A program made the translations under genes and the position numbers. From positions 1-64,000 of the IMG/VR virus record IMGVR_UViG_3300034110_000188: a DNA stretch of 64,000 bases. One strand, written 5' to 3'. Shown here in pieces: positions 22,924-33,600 of this stretch. Every line of letters starts with the position of its first letter. Position 1 is the stretch's first letter. The DNA comes from a virus. The notes below the pieces were generated by a model that was given only the letters and a program-made list of their open reading frames with translations, made no database searches and was not told the DNA's origin.

Positions 22924-25338
22924 ATGAGTATAGAGGTAAAGATTCCGTATCAAGCGTTCCCATCCGAGCTTGTCCCTGATGTTCAGAAAGAAACGATGGA
23001 GTATGGTAGACAAGTTGGTAACGCAATTTCTTACGAATGGTTCGATAGAAGAGGCGGAAGTGCTAGATTTTACGACCAATGGGCAGAATTCCATAAAAGG
23101 AGATTATACGCTCGTGCAGAACAACCTATATCTAAGTATAAAAACGAGATGTCAACGGATGGCGACTTATCTCACTTAAACTTGGACTTTACTCCAGTAC
23201 CGATCATACCTAAGTTTGTAGATATCGTTGTTAACGGAATGAGAGACAGAGAGATGTCGATCAAAGCGTTTTCACAAGACATTATGTCCGCAGAAAAGAG
23301 AAACGAGTTTCAAGATATGATTGAGGCTGACATGATCGCTAAAGATTTCTTGAACCAAACAAAAGAACAGTTCGGTATTGACGCGTTTAATGTTGACCCT
23401 GAAAAGTTACCAGAGGACGACGATGAGTTATCTTTATACATGCAGTTGAATTACAAGCCTGCTATCGAGATTGCTGAAGAAGTTGCTATTGATACTATTA
23501 TGCTTGAGAATAAGTATGATGAAATCAGAGACAGAATAAACTACGACATCACTGTACTAGGAATTGGTATTGGTAAGCATGAGTTTTTAAAGGGAGATGG
23601 CGTAAGATTACGTTACGTTGACCCAGCTAACGTTGTTTACAGTTACACTGAAGATCCTTACTTTGAAGATTGTTTCTACTGGGGTGAAGTTAAGATGGTT
23701 CATATCAATGAGTTACTTAAAATCAATCCAGATTTAACAGATAAAGAACTAGAAGAAATACGTAGCATGTCTGCTGCTTGGTCGGAGAACTATCCTTCTA
23801 TGCGTAGATATGATGTATTCCAAAAAGATATTATTACATTACTTTACTTTAACTACAAAACAACTAAAGATTTTGTATATAAGAAAAAGAAAATGTCAAC
23901 AGGTGGAGAGAAGGTGATCAAAAAAGATTCATCATTCAATCCTGAGCCAAACGAAAACTTTGAGAAAATCGGAGTAAAGAAAGACGTTTGGTACGAGGGT
24001 ATCATGATTATGGGTACTCAAAAAATGATTAAGTGGGAAATGGCTAAGAACATGGTAAGAGAAAAGTCTTCCATGCAACATGCTTACCCAAACTATGTGT
24101 CATGTGCTCCTAGAATGTACAAAGGTGTTATCGAGTCTTTAGTTAGACGTATGATTCCTTTTGCTGATCAGATTCAGATGACTCACTTGAAGTTACAGCA
24201 AGTTAAGTCGCGTATTGTTCCTGACGGTATATTTATTGATGCTGATGGTATTAATGAAGTAGACTTAGGTACAGGAGCTGCTTATACTCCAGAGGATGCA
24301 TTAAGACTATACTTCCAAACGGGGTCGGTTATTGGACGTAGCTTCACGCAAGATGGAGAATTTAACAACGCTAGAATTCCAATTCAGCAGTTAAACACAA
24401 GCTCTTCTTACGAGAAGATGCAGTCTCTTGTTGCTGACTACAACCATAACTTGAATATGTTACGTGACGTAACTGGACTTAACGAAGCTAGAGATGGATC
24501 AACTCCAGATCCTGATGCGTTAGTTGGATTACAGAAACTTGCTGCACTTAACAGTAACGTAGCTACACGTCACATACTAGACGCTAGCATGTACATTACT
24601 AAGACGATGGCTGAGTGCACATCGTTACGTATATCTGATATTCTTCAGTACTCTGACATGGCAGAAGATTTCGCAATGAAAATTGGGAAGTACAACATGA
24701 AGATACTTGACGAGATTAAAGACTTATACTTATACAACTTTGGTATCTTTATTGAGCTATCTCCAGATGAAGAGCAAAAAGCTATGCTTGAGCAAAACAT
24801 TCAGATGTCGCTTCAAACAGGATCTATTGATTTAGAAGATGCTATCGATATTCGAACTGTTAGAAACGTGAAGTTAGCTAACGAGATGTTAAAGGTTAAG
24901 CGTAAGAAACGTCAGAAAGATAAGCAAGAGCGCGAGGATGTTCAAATGCAAATGCAAGGACAACTTAACCAAGAGTCTCAAGCTATGGCTGCTGAAGCTA
25001 AGATGCAGGCTATTCAAGCTGAGGCACAAGCTAAAATTGCTGTTAGACAAACTGAGTCTGACTTGGCTATCAAGCAACTTCAAGTTGAGGCTGCTCTTAA
25101 ATCTCAGTTGATGGATAAAGAATTCCAAATCAACATGGAGTTAAGAGGCATGGAAGCTGACACTATTTTACAGAAAACAGATAAAGCTGAGAGAGCCAAG
25201 GACGAAAGAGTATTGAAGCAGGCTTCAGCTCAGTCTAAACTAATTGATCAGCGTAAAAATAATTTACCTCCAGTTGACTTCGAAAGTAGCCTAGATGACT
25301 TGGGTGATTTCGATATGGAGTCTTACGAACCAAAATAA
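22924..25338 (+). CDS. Portal protein
   Basis: An 804 aa protein that forms the dodecameric DNA gateway at one capsid vertex. Position between terminase and scaffold/capsid, size and the order of blocks support this: FYDQWAEFHKRRLYARAEQP (about 37-56), FTPVPIIPKFVDIVVNGM (about 83-100), YVDPANVVYSYTEDPYFED, then a long C-terminal helical barrel. The last 150 residues are a Gln/Ala-rich coiled coil (QMQGQLNQESQAMAAEAKMQ). It matches portals of crAss-like and other Bacteroidota podoviruses. Confidence 0.8.
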   Translation: MSIEVKIPYQAFPSELVPDVQKETMEYGRQVGNAISYEWFDRRGGSARFYDQWAEFHKRRLYARAEQPISKYKNEMSTDGDLSHLNLDFTPVPIIPKFVDIVVNGMRDREMSIKAFSQDIMSAEKRNEFQDMIEADMIAKDFLNQTKEQFGIDAFNVDPEKLPEDDDELSLYMQLNYKPAIEIAEEVAIDTIMLENKYDEIRDRINYDITVLGIGIGKHEFLKGDGVRLRYVDPANVVYSYTEDPYFEDCFYWGEVKMVHINELLKINPDLTDKELEEIRSMSAAWSENYPSMRRYDVFQKDIITLLYFNYKTTKDFVYKKKKMSTGGEKVIKKDSSFNPEPNENFEKIGVKKDVWYEGIMIMGTQKMIKWEMAKNMVREKSSMQHAYPNYVSCAPRMYKGVIESLVRRMIPFADQIQMTHLKLQQVKSRIVPDGIFIDADGINEVDLGTGAAYTPEDALRLYFQTGSVIGRSFTQDGEFNNARIPIQQLNTSSSYEKMQSLVADYNHNLNMLRDVTGLNEARDGSTPDPDALVGLQKLAALNSNVATRHILDASMYITKTMAECTSLRISDILQYSDMAEDFAMKIGKYNMKILDEIKDLYLYNFGIFIELSPDEEQKAMLEQNIQMSLQTGSIDLEDAIDIRTVRNVKLANEMLKVKRKKRQKDKQEREDVQMQMQGQLNQESQAMAAEAKMQAIQAEAQAKIAVRQTESDLAIKQLQVEAALKSQLMDKEFQINMELRGMEADTILQKTDKAERAKDERVLKQASAQSKLIDQRKNNLPPVDFESSLDDLGDFDMESYEPK

Positions 25339-25344
25339 CTAGAT

Positions 25345-25647
25345 ATGATTAAGAAATCAGAGATGAAGTGCAACACGCCAAAGAGAACTTCTGGGCATCC
25401 TACTAAGTCACATGTTGTTAAGGCATGTGAGAATGGTAAAGAAAAAATCATTCGATTTGGACAGCAAGGCGTAAGTGGGAGCCCTAAAAAGGAAGGTGAG
25501 TCTGAAGCTGCTAAAAACAGAAGAGCGTCGTTCAAAGCGCGTCACGCAAAGAATATTGCAAAAGGCAAAATGAGCGGAAGTTATTGGAGTAACCGCGTAA
25601 AGTGGAGCATAGTGTTTTTTATATCAAATGGGTATTTGTTGGTATAA
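25345..25647 (+). CDS. Conserved virion-associated basic protein (DUF6321-like)
   Basis: A 100 aa basic protein with conserved blocks KSHVVKACENGKEKIIRFGQQGVSG and RRASFKARHAKNIAKGKMSGSYWSNRVKW. This matches a small phage family often found beside portal or capsid genes, usually ending at about KVKW. Here about 13 extra hydrophobic residues (SIVFFISNGYLLV) follow, possibly a recent 3' end change. DNA binding is plausible from its charge. The DUF name is from memory. Confidence 0.65.
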   Translation: MIKKSEMKCNTPKRTSGHPTKSHVVKACENGKEKIIRFGQQGVSGSPKKEGESEAAKNRRASFKARHAKNIAKGKMSGSYWSNRVKWSIVFFISNGYLLV

Positions 25648-25677
25648 TGCACTGAAATAAAAATTAATAAAAATTAC

Positions 25678-25685
25678 TAATTTTG
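25678..25685 (+). promoter_or_regulatory. -7 promoter element for scaffold/capsid
   Basis: TAATTTTG, 15 nt before the ATG at 25701. It probably drives scaffold and major capsid genes. Confidence 0.55.
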
Positions 25686-25700
25686 TAAAAATTAAATCAA

Positions 25701-26789
25701 ATGAGTGAATTCAAAGTAAGACTTGTAGAAGATGCTGAACAAAAGCCACTACAAGTAAGAGAAGCTGAGTTATTAGCTGCGGCAGGTGAAGATGTTATCG
25801 TTCCTGAAGTAGTAGAAGAAGTTAAGCTAGATGAAGAAGAAAAAATCATTGATCCAATCGATATTGAGATTGATGAAGAAAAAGTAAAGTCGTTCTTTGA
25901 AAAGAAATACGGAAAGCAAGTTGAGTCTTTTGACGACTTATTTCAAGAGCCAAAGGTAATTGAAAAAGAGTTAGATGAAGACGTAGCTGCATTTCAGAAA
26001 TATAAAAAGGAGACAGGAAGAGGATTGGATGACTTTATGAAGTTAAACAAGGACTACGCTTCCATGGATCCAGACCAGGTTCTTTTAGATTGGTATTCAA
26101 ACGAGAATCCAGAGTTGACTCGTCAAGAGTTAATGGAAGAGATTAATGATAAGTTTGGATATGATGAATATGCAGACGAAGCTGACATCTCTAAGAAAGA
26201 ACGGGCAAAGAAAAAAGAGCTTGCTAAAGCTACCAAAGAACTTAATGCTTTGAAGGAACAGTACAAAGCCCCTCTTGAGTCAAGAGGACTTGATGTTCCA
26301 CAAGAAGAGAAGAGTGCTTGGGAAGAATTTAGAAAAGCTAAAGAAACTTCGACGAAGCAAGGCGAAGAACAGCAACAGAAAGCTCAGTACTTTCAGCAAA
26401 AAACAGATGAGTTATTCTCTTCAGATTTCGAAGGTTTCGGATTTAAAACTGAAGATGGTAACAAGATTGTTTACAAGCCGAAGGAGACAGGAGAAATTAA
26501 GGTTGAACAGTCAAGCGTACTAAACTTTATTAATAAGTTTTTGGATGCAGACGGTAAACTTAAAGACGCTGAAGCTTATCATCGCTCAATTGCCGTAGCA
26601 TTAGACCCAGACAAATTTTTTAAATTTGCGTATGACCAGGGTAAAGCAGACAATGCCAAAGAACTAGAGGCTAGTTCTAAAAACATTGACATGTCTCGCA
26701 ATACACCTCAGATTGTGCAGAACGGAGGGTTTAGTATTAAGGCTGTTGACGCAGAACGAGGAAACAGGTTAATTATTAAGAAAAGCTAA
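25701..26789 (+). CDS. Putative capsid scaffolding protein
   Basis: A 362 aa acidic, highly helical protein with long charged coiled coils (about 95-240). It lies directly upstream of the major capsid gene, the standard place for scaffold. A beta-rich patch (FEGFGFKTEDGNKIVYKPKE, about 242-265) and a C-terminal basic GNRLIIKKS could bind capsid protein. No protease motif is seen. The call rests on composition and position. Confidence 0.7.
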   Translation: MSEFKVRLVEDAEQKPLQVREAELLAAAGEDVIVPEVVEEVKLDEEEKIIDPIDIEIDEEKVKSFFEKKYGKQVESFDDLFQEPKVIEKELDEDVAAFQKYKKETGRGLDDFMKLNKDYASMDPDQVLLDWYSNENPELTRQELMEEINDKFGYDEYADEADISKKERAKKKELAKATKELNALKEQYKAPLESRGLDVPQEEKSAWEEFRKAKETSTKQGEEQQQKAQYFQQKTDELFSSDFEGFGFKTEDGNKIVYKPKETGEIKVEQSSVLNFINKFLDADGKLKDAEAYHRSIAVALDPDKFFKFAYDQGKADNAKELEASSKNIDMSRNTPQIVQNGGFSIKAVDAERGNRLIIKKS

Positions 26790-26801
26790 AATTAAGAAAA
26801 C

Positions 26802-28193
26802 ATGGCTGGTACATTACAAGCTGGTGGGGTATTTTTACAACCATCTGCATCAAAGGCAACATTGCCTACAAATTACATTACTGACTTCGACTTTTTGAAT
26901 CAGTACTTACCTGATACTTACGAAAAAGAATTCGAAAAGTACGGTAACCGCTCAATTAACTCTTTCTTACGTCAAGTAAGTGCTGAGTTACCATCTACAT
27001 CAGATTTGATCAAATGGGAAGAGCAAGGACGTTTACACACTAAGTATGTATCTGTTACAACTGCTGCGGTAGCTGGAGCTGACACTGCTACTTGGACTGT
27101 TGCTGACGCTGGTATTACAGCTTGTAACTTCCGAGTTGGACAAACTGTATTCTTATCAGCTAACGCTGGTACTGCATCTGACAAAGCTATCATTACAGCT
27201 GTATCAGGATTGACATTTACTGTAGCTTACTATGCTGCTGGAGGTCAAACTATCGCTGCTGCTGCTACGTCAACTGCATTCGTTTACGGTTCTGAGTTCA
27301 AAAAAGGTTCAAACGGAATGAACGGGTCTTTAGAGGCTGATCCATCAATTCGTGAGGTATCTCCAATCATCATCAAAGATAAGTATGAAGTATCAGGTTC
27401 TGATATGGCACAAATCGGATGGGTTGAGGTAACTACAGAAAATGGTGCATCTGGATTCTTGTGGTATTTGAAGTCTGAGCACGAAACTCGTTTACGTTAC
27501 GATGATTACTTAGAGATGGCAATGATTGAAGGTGTTCCTGCTGAGACAGGTTCAGGTGCAATCGCTGTAGCTGGTGACGCTGGTAACAAAGGTACTGAAG
27601 GTTTGTTCGAAGCGATCAATACTAAAGGTAACGTTTGGTCTGGTGGTAATCCAACTGCATTGACTGACTGGGATACAATCATCCAACGTTTGGACAAACA
27701 AGGTTCAATCCAAGAGAATGTATTGTTCGTTAACCGTCAGTTCTCTTTTGACATCGACGATATGTTAGCTGCTCAAAACTCTTATGGTGTAAACGGTACT
27801 TCTTACGGTTTATTCGATAACGATGAGAACATGGCATTGAACTTAGGATTCAAAGGATTCAAACGTGGATACGAATTCTACAAAACTGACTGGAAATACT
27901 TAAACGACGCTACATTGCGTGGTGGTATCACAGGTGGTGCTGTAAATGGTGTATTAGTTCCTGCTGGAACAATGACCGTTTATGATCAAGTATTAGGTCA
28001 AAACGCTAAACGTCCGTTCTTACACGTTCGTTACCGTGCTTCTGAAACAGAAAACCGTCGTTACAAAACTTGGATGACAGGTTCAGCTGGTGGTGCACAA
28101 ACTAGTGATTTGGATGCAATGCAAGTTAACTTCTTGTCAGAGCGTGCTCTTTGTACAATGGGTGCTAATAACTTCGTTATTTTCAACGCATAA
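26802..28193 (+). CDS. Major capsid protein
   Basis: A 463 aa HK97-fold-type candidate. It follows the scaffold gene, has an N-terminal arm (FLNQYLPDTYEKEFEKYGNRS), a Thr/Ala-rich insert (about 85-160, perhaps a surface domain), and a conserved-looking core (VTTENGASGFLWYLKSEHE...MAMIEGVP). Its codons are the most optimised in the window and it is followed by a strong terminator, both expected for the most abundant virion protein. Confidence 0.82.
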   Translation: MAGTLQAGGVFLQPSASKATLPTNYITDFDFLNQYLPDTYEKEFEKYGNRSINSFLRQVSAELPSTSDLIKWEEQGRLHTKYVSVTTAAVAGADTATWTVADAGITACNFRVGQTVFLSANAGTASDKAIITAVSGLTFTVAYYAAGGQTIAAAATSTAFVYGSEFKKGSNGMNGSLEADPSIREVSPIIIKDKYEVSGSDMAQIGWVEVTTENGASGFLWYLKSEHETRLRYDDYLEMAMIEGVPAETGSGAIAVAGDAGNKGTEGLFEAINTKGNVWSGGNPTALTDWDTIIQRLDKQGSIQENVLFVNRQFSFDIDDMLAAQNSYGVNGTSYGLFDNDENMALNLGFKGFKRGYEFYKTDWKYLNDATLRGGITGGAVNGVLVPAGTMTVYDQVLGQNAKRPFLHVRYRASETENRRYKTWMTGSAGGAQTSDLDAMQVNFLSERALCTMGANNFVIFNA

Positions 28194-28203
28194 TATAAAA
28201 ACT

Positions 28204-28233
28204 AGAGAGGGGCTTAAGTGTCCCTCTCTTTTT
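28204..28233 (+). terminator. Rho-independent terminator after major capsid gene
   Basis: AGAGAGGG (28204-28211) pairs with CCCTCTCT (28222-28229), 10 nt loop, then a T-tract. Confidence 0.88.
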
Positions 28234-28255
28234 ATTTAATTTTAAATTATATCAA

Positions 28256-28993
28256 ATGAAAACAAATAAGTCAGAGACAATCTATGTCTTAAAAGGTGAT
28301 GCAAAGCCAATGAGCTTTATCTTAGCATCAAGAGATACAACAAGAACGCGTTTAATCGCACAAGACGAAAAAGGTAAATACCGAGCTATTCGTTACGCAA
28401 GAAATCATGAGTCACCATTCGTTGATGAGCAAGAGGGAGAGGTTATCCTTGAGCCAATTGAATTCAAAGATGGTGTATTAATCGTACAAGAATTCGAGAT
28501 TGGTTTAAAAAGATTTATGGACGTTCACCCAGCAAATGGAGAGAAGTTCATGGAGTTAAACCACGAGAAAATTGCTGAAGAAGAAGTTGATATGTTGAAG
28601 GTTGCTACAGACGCACTAGTTAAAACAAGAGATAGCGATATCAATGTTTTAGAATCAGTTGCTCGTGTATTGATTGGAGATAAAGTTGACAACATGACAA
28701 GCAACGAGATTCGTCGTGACATGATGAAATATGCACAACGTGACCCGATGTCAGTATTGGACTTATTCGATGACCCATCTTTAGAAAAACAAAACTTAGC
28801 TCGTAGAGCAATTTCTGCTGGTTGGTTATCATTAAGAAACGGTGGTAAAGAAATTTACAACAACTTCCCTGAGAACAGAAAACGATTAATGGTCGTTCCT
28901 ATGGATATGGATGCTTACACTGCTTTAGAGTCATACCTTGAATCAAATGAAGGAAAAGACCTTTATGTTCAGTTGACTAAAGTGTTAGAATAA
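28256..28993 (+). CDS. Conserved virion/neck protein
   Basis: A 245 aa soluble protein between the capsid and connector genes. An N-terminal beta domain (ETIYVLKGDAKPMSFILASRDTTR, IRYARNHESPFVDEQ) is followed by a helical C-terminal half. Proteins of this layout follow the major capsid gene in crAss-like and related phages and are taken to be capsid vertex or head-completion proteins. It is closed by a strong terminator. Confidence 0.6.
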   Translation: MKTNKSETIYVLKGDAKPMSFILASRDTTRTRLIAQDEKGKYRAIRYARNHESPFVDEQEGEVILEPIEFKDGVLIVQEFEIGLKRFMDVHPANGEKFMELNHEKIAEEEVDMLKVATDALVKTRDSDINVLESVARVLIGDKVDNMTSNEIRRDMMKYAQRDPMSVLDLFDDPSLEKQNLARRAISAGWLSLRNGGKEIYNNFPENRKRLMVVPMDMDAYTALESYLESNEGKDLYVQLTKVLE

Positions 28994-29014
28994 CATATTT
29001 TTATATAACTTTGA

Positions 29015-29047
29015 AAGCCCGTGATTTAGTTCATGGGCTTTTTTTAC
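29015..29047 (+). terminator. Strong rho-independent terminator
   Basis: AAGCCCGTGA (29015-29024) pairs fully with TCATGGGCTT (29031-29040), one G-U, loop TTTAGT, then seven T. Confidence 0.9.
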
Positions 29048-29058
29048 TTTTTTTGTTT

Positions 29059-29066
29059 TATCTTTG
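29059..29066 (+). promoter_or_regulatory. -7 promoter element (leaderless geometry)
   Basis: TATCTTTG, exactly 4 nt before the ATG at 29071, just downstream of a strong terminator. Confidence 0.65.
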
Positions 29067-29070
29067 TATT

Positions 29071-29766
29071 ATGATTAATAGTGTAAGAAATACTGTACTT
29101 GACATAATCAATAAGGACAACAATGGATATGTAACTCCAGATGAGTTCAATAATTATGCAATTCAAGCGCAACGTGATATATTCGAAGAGTACTTCACTA
29201 GCTATGCAATGGCTGTTCAAAAGACGAATGCTAGAATTTATGGAAGTGAGTACGCTGACATTAAGAAAAGAATTGAAGGTGTAATTGATATATTTAACGT
29301 TCCTGCCGAACCATTGGTGTACGATCCACTGACGCTTACATTTCCTAAGCCAGCTGACTTATTTAAGATGGAGCGTTTAACATACAACGGAAACGTTGAG
29401 ATTGAGAAGGTTACGCACGGAAAGATTCTATATTTACTTGGATCTCCACTAACATCTCCGTCTGTTTTATATCCATCTTACACGCTAAGTGCTAACAACT
29501 TAACCGTTTATCCATCAACTATTACTACGTTAGTTACAGCAAATTACTTACGATACCCTGTTGATCCAAAGTGGACATACATAATGGTAAATGACGCTCC
29601 ATTCTTTGATAGTAATGCGAATGACTACCAGGACTTTGAGTTACCTAAAAGTGATGAGATGAACTTAATTACAAGAATACTGCAACTAGCTGGCGTTTCA
29701 ATTAGAGAAAATGAAGTAGTTCAAATGGCTAAGTCAGAAGAAATACAAGATAAGCAAGAACAATAA
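29071..29766 (+). CDS. Head-tail connector with EF-hand-like loop
   Basis: A 231 aa protein. The start at 29071 fits the promoter; an upstream in-frame ATG lies inside the terminator. Residues 14-25 (NKDNNGYVTPDE) match a calcium-binding EF-hand loop with ligands at positions 1, 3, 5, 9 and 12, although position 1 is Asn rather than Asp. Helices flank it. Its position after capsid genes suggests an adaptor/neck protein. The following gene starts on its last base. Confidence 0.65.
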   Translation: MINSVRNTVLDIINKDNNGYVTPDEFNNYAIQAQRDIFEEYFTSYAMAVQKTNARIYGSEYADIKKRIEGVIDIFNVPAEPLVYDPLTLTFPKPADLFKMERLTYNGNVEIEKVTHGKILYLLGSPLTSPSVLYPSYTLSANNLTVYPSTITTLVTANYLRYPVDPKWTYIMVNDAPFFDSNANDYQDFELPKSDEMNLITRILQLAGVSIRENEVVQMAKSEEIQDKQEQ

Positions 29767-30683
29767 TGGGATATATAACAGATTTTCAGTACTACCAGAA
29801 TGGAGGTAACATTCCTACCAATGCAAATTGGGGTTCGTATCAATACGTATCACTAAAGGATATAGTTACAAATTTTGAGTTGATGTATGTTGGTAACGAT
29901 AAGCTTATTAACAACGTTGATAGATATAACATTTTGTTTCATGCAAAGAGAGCTATCCAAGAGCTGAACTACGATGCGTTACGTAACGTAAAGGTTCTTG
30001 AGCTTACAATCAATGATACGCTTCAGATGATTCTTCCTCCTGACTATGTGAACTATGTTCGTATTAGTTTTGAGAAAGATGGAGTTCTGTTTCCTATGAT
30101 TGAAAACAAACAGACAAACTACGCTAACTCGTACTTGCAGGATAATAACCTTGATATTGTATTTGATATTGCTGGTAACGTTATCGAGACTGCTTCTCAG
30201 TTAGACATGGATAGATTGCTAGGTCAAACTCAAAGAATTTACCTTGGCGACGGAAAGTATAACGGTCAGTACGGTTGGTTTGTTGATGGGGATTGGTATT
30301 TCTCTCGCCAAGTAGGTGGAAGATTTGGAGCTGATCCTGAGACATCTAACGGAAACGTTACATTCAGAATAGACAATAAAAGTGGAGTTATTAACTTCAG
30401 TTCACAAATACCAGATGAAAACGTAGTTCTTGAGTACATATCTGACGGTATGGAAAATGGAGACGATGGAGAGATTTCTATAAATAAATTAGCTGAAGAC
30501 GCTGTTTATTCGTACATGAAGTGGGCAATACTTGATAACAAGTTTGGTGTTCAGGAGTACGTTGTAAGTAGAGCGCGTAAAGAAAAGACAGCTAAGTTGC
30601 GTAATGCTAAGATTCGTCTGAGCAATTTACATCCATCGCGTTTATTGATGGTATTAAGAAATCAATCTAAATGGATTAAATAA
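29766..30683 (+). CDS. Head-tail adaptor/neck protein
   Basis: A 305 aa protein (MGYITDFQYYQNGGNIP...). A helical start (ILFHAKRAIQELNYDALRNVKVLEL, about 57-81) leads to a beta-rich centre with YVRISFEKDGVLFP and a helical C-terminus. Such proteins form ring adaptors under the portal in podoviruses of this group. Overlaps both neighbours by one base. Confidence 0.65.
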   Translation: MGYITDFQYYQNGGNIPTNANWGSYQYVSLKDIVTNFELMYVGNDKLINNVDRYNILFHAKRAIQELNYDALRNVKVLELTINDTLQMILPPDYVNYVRISFEKDGVLFPMIENKQTNYANSYLQDNNLDIVFDIAGNVIETASQLDMDRLLGQTQRIYLGDGKYNGQYGWFVDGDWYFSRQVGGRFGADPETSNGNVTFRIDNKSGVINFSSQIPDENVVLEYISDGMENGDDGEISINKLAEDAVYSYMKWAILDNKFGVQEYVVSRARKEKTAKLRNAKIRLSNLHPSRLLMVLRNQSKWIK

Positions 30684-33600
30684 TGGATATTTCAAGAAAT
30701 TTCACCGCTGGGGTGATGGATAAAGATCTTGATGAGCGTGTAATACCTAACGGTAAGTACATTGACGCGTTAAATATTATCGCAGGTTCATCTAAAAATT
30801 CAGACGTAGGTTCAGTTCAAAATATATTAGGTAACACCAAGATTGGCAATACTGCTTCTGTTTTAGGATTTCCTGCTGGACTAACAAACGCAAGAGCAAT
30901 TGGCGCAATTTCAGTTGAAGACATCGATTGTATTTACTGGTTGTTATCATCAGATGAGTGTGACGCAGTTTTAGAGCTAAACACAATTAGTGGAACTGTA
31001 TCTAGAATAATTCAGTCAAACAGAATCGGAGGAGTTACTCAGTTAGGATTTGATTTAGGTTACTTAGTGACGGGTATAAACTACATTAATGGTTTGTTGT
31101 TCTTTACTGACGCATTAAATCCTCCTAGAAAAATGAATATTTCTCGTGTAAGAACTTACACGGTAAACGATCCAAGAATAGATATTGATATTAACGTGGT
31201 GCTTAGACCACCGCTTATTGCACCATACATCGCTATGGGCAACGACGGTACTCAGTCTAACAACATGTCAGATAAGTTTTTGTACTTCGCGTACAGATTC
31301 AAATACATTGACAACGAGTACAGCTCGCTTAGTCCATTTACACCTGCTGCATTTGCTCCAGGTAATTACAATGTAGATCCACAAGTTGGGTACAATGTAT
31401 CAATGCAAAATAAGTATAACTACGTAGATGTTTCGTTTGAGACTGGAAATCAGTTCGTGACAGACATTCAGTTGGTTATGCTTGACTCAACTAGCAAGAA
31501 TATCTTTATAGTTGGAAGCTTCAATAAAGAAGAATTGAATTTATCAAACGAAGTTTCGTATACGTTTAGTAAGTTTAGCAACAACAAGACTTACTCTACG
31601 CTACCTTCGGATCAGATAGGAAGACTATTCGACAACGTACCACTTACAGCTAAAGCTCAGGACATTGTAGGCAGTCGATTGGTATTTGGTAACTACACTG
31701 AGTTTTATGATGTTTCAGACGCTAGGTTTAAGCTATCTGTAATATCTAACATAGACGGTAACTTACCTACAACTACTAATCCGTTAAACACATTAAGATC
31801 GAATAGAGACTACGAGATTGGTATTGTATATACAGATGAATATGGTAGAATGTCGACTGTTATGGATGCTCCAAGCAATACGATATATATTCCACCTACA
31901 AACTCAGCTACAGCAAACAGTATCAGAGTAACAATCAATAGTAATCCTCCAGTTTGGGCGACTAACTGGCGTTTGGTTATTAAGCAGTCAAGAGATGGGT
32001 ACTATAACTTATTCCCTATACTATTCTACAAAGATGGTAACTATCGTTACTTTTTGATAAATGAGTCAGACAGAGACAAGGTATCTGTAGGTGAATACAT
32101 TACATTTAAAGCTGACGCAAACGGAATTACAAACAACAACAAGCAATATAAAGTATTAGAGATTGCGTTAAAAGAAGCTGACTTTATTTCTTCAAATGCG
32201 GTTAGTGAATACGCTGGACTTTACTTAAAGATTAAAGTAGATAACGCTAATGATTTTGATCCTAGTGCGTTATATAATTATTTATATGTAGGCGAAGGTG
32301 TAAGTACTACTATAGGCGCTCCAGTTACAGGATTATTAGGGTTAGGATTAAATGCTCCAGTTGGAGAAATTCCAGTTAGCCCACTAAACAATCCTATTAA
32401 GTGTGCTGATAATCCTATATTTTACGGTAATGGAAATGGATCTGTTTTAACAATATCAGGGGGTGCTTTATCGAATAATCAGTACCTAGGTAATGTTGAT
32501 GCTAGATATACTATTGAAATAGATTCTCCTACTACATTTAGATATACAACAAACATAAATGGTACTGGTCCTTTTATACAGCAAAACGTTCCAATTATAG
32601 CAAACGCAGGGAATCCAATATTAAACGCAGCTGGTATAGCTGTTATGAATATAACATTTTCCACATCTACAGGACTTATTGTAGGAGATAGATGGAAGAT
32701 TAGTTGTAGAGGTCCTGTTTATACAGGTCAAGGAACTATTCCTTCAAGTAATTATTTCGGTGGTATAGGAATAGCTAATATGTCAGCGCTGAATTATGAT
32801 TCAGTAGGAGGATATGCTATTATTCCTGGAACATTATGGTCTCCAAATAATGCTATTGAAACTGACAGAACAATAAACGTTGGCGCTGTAATAACTTTAC
32901 AGATAGTTGAGGATAGATATAATTCAGGCGCTTATATTCAACAACAAATATTCCCCCCATCAGACAGAACATACGCTAATATTGAAGAATGGTTTGTTGA
33001 ATCTGGAGCTTACCAAACATTTATTCAACATGACTTAAGTGGTAATAATGTAGGAGCAAACAGGGTCTCATTTAGAAGAGGAGCTACATATCAAATGGCA
33101 AGTGGTTCTAATAATGGATCTGATTTATCAAATACAGTAAACCAAGGATTTGTAGCAAACGCTACAACAATGGCTTATCCTGTTAGAATGTTTGTAGCTG
33201 GGTTTGGTAAAAGTGAAAATATAAATAATCAAAACCACATTAAGGTAGCATTTAAAATACAACAACAAGATTCACCTACGGTAGTGGAAACTGTGCCTAA
33301 GCAAAATGACTTAGAAGTATTCCATGAGTTAACTAGAACATATAAAGTTGAAGGAGGTAACCACAGAGTTAAGTGGGACTACGAGGACTACACTTTCTTT
33401 ATATCGTCTAATGCTACATTAAACGGCAAGACCGCACTTAGACAGCTAACTCCAAACTACCCACACGACTTTGAGGTAGGTGAGACTGTTTACGTTACTA
33501 CTTCTGTACCTGCATTAAACGGATCATTCACAGTTCTTAGTGTGCCAGATATGTACACGATAGTTCTTAGCGCTCCGTTCCCAGGATCAGGTCCTGTTAC

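Noticed and set aside
29011-29766. Longer connector protein starting at 29011
   Set aside because: That start lies inside a terminator hairpin and upstream of the -7 element; 29071 fits both promoter and family start.
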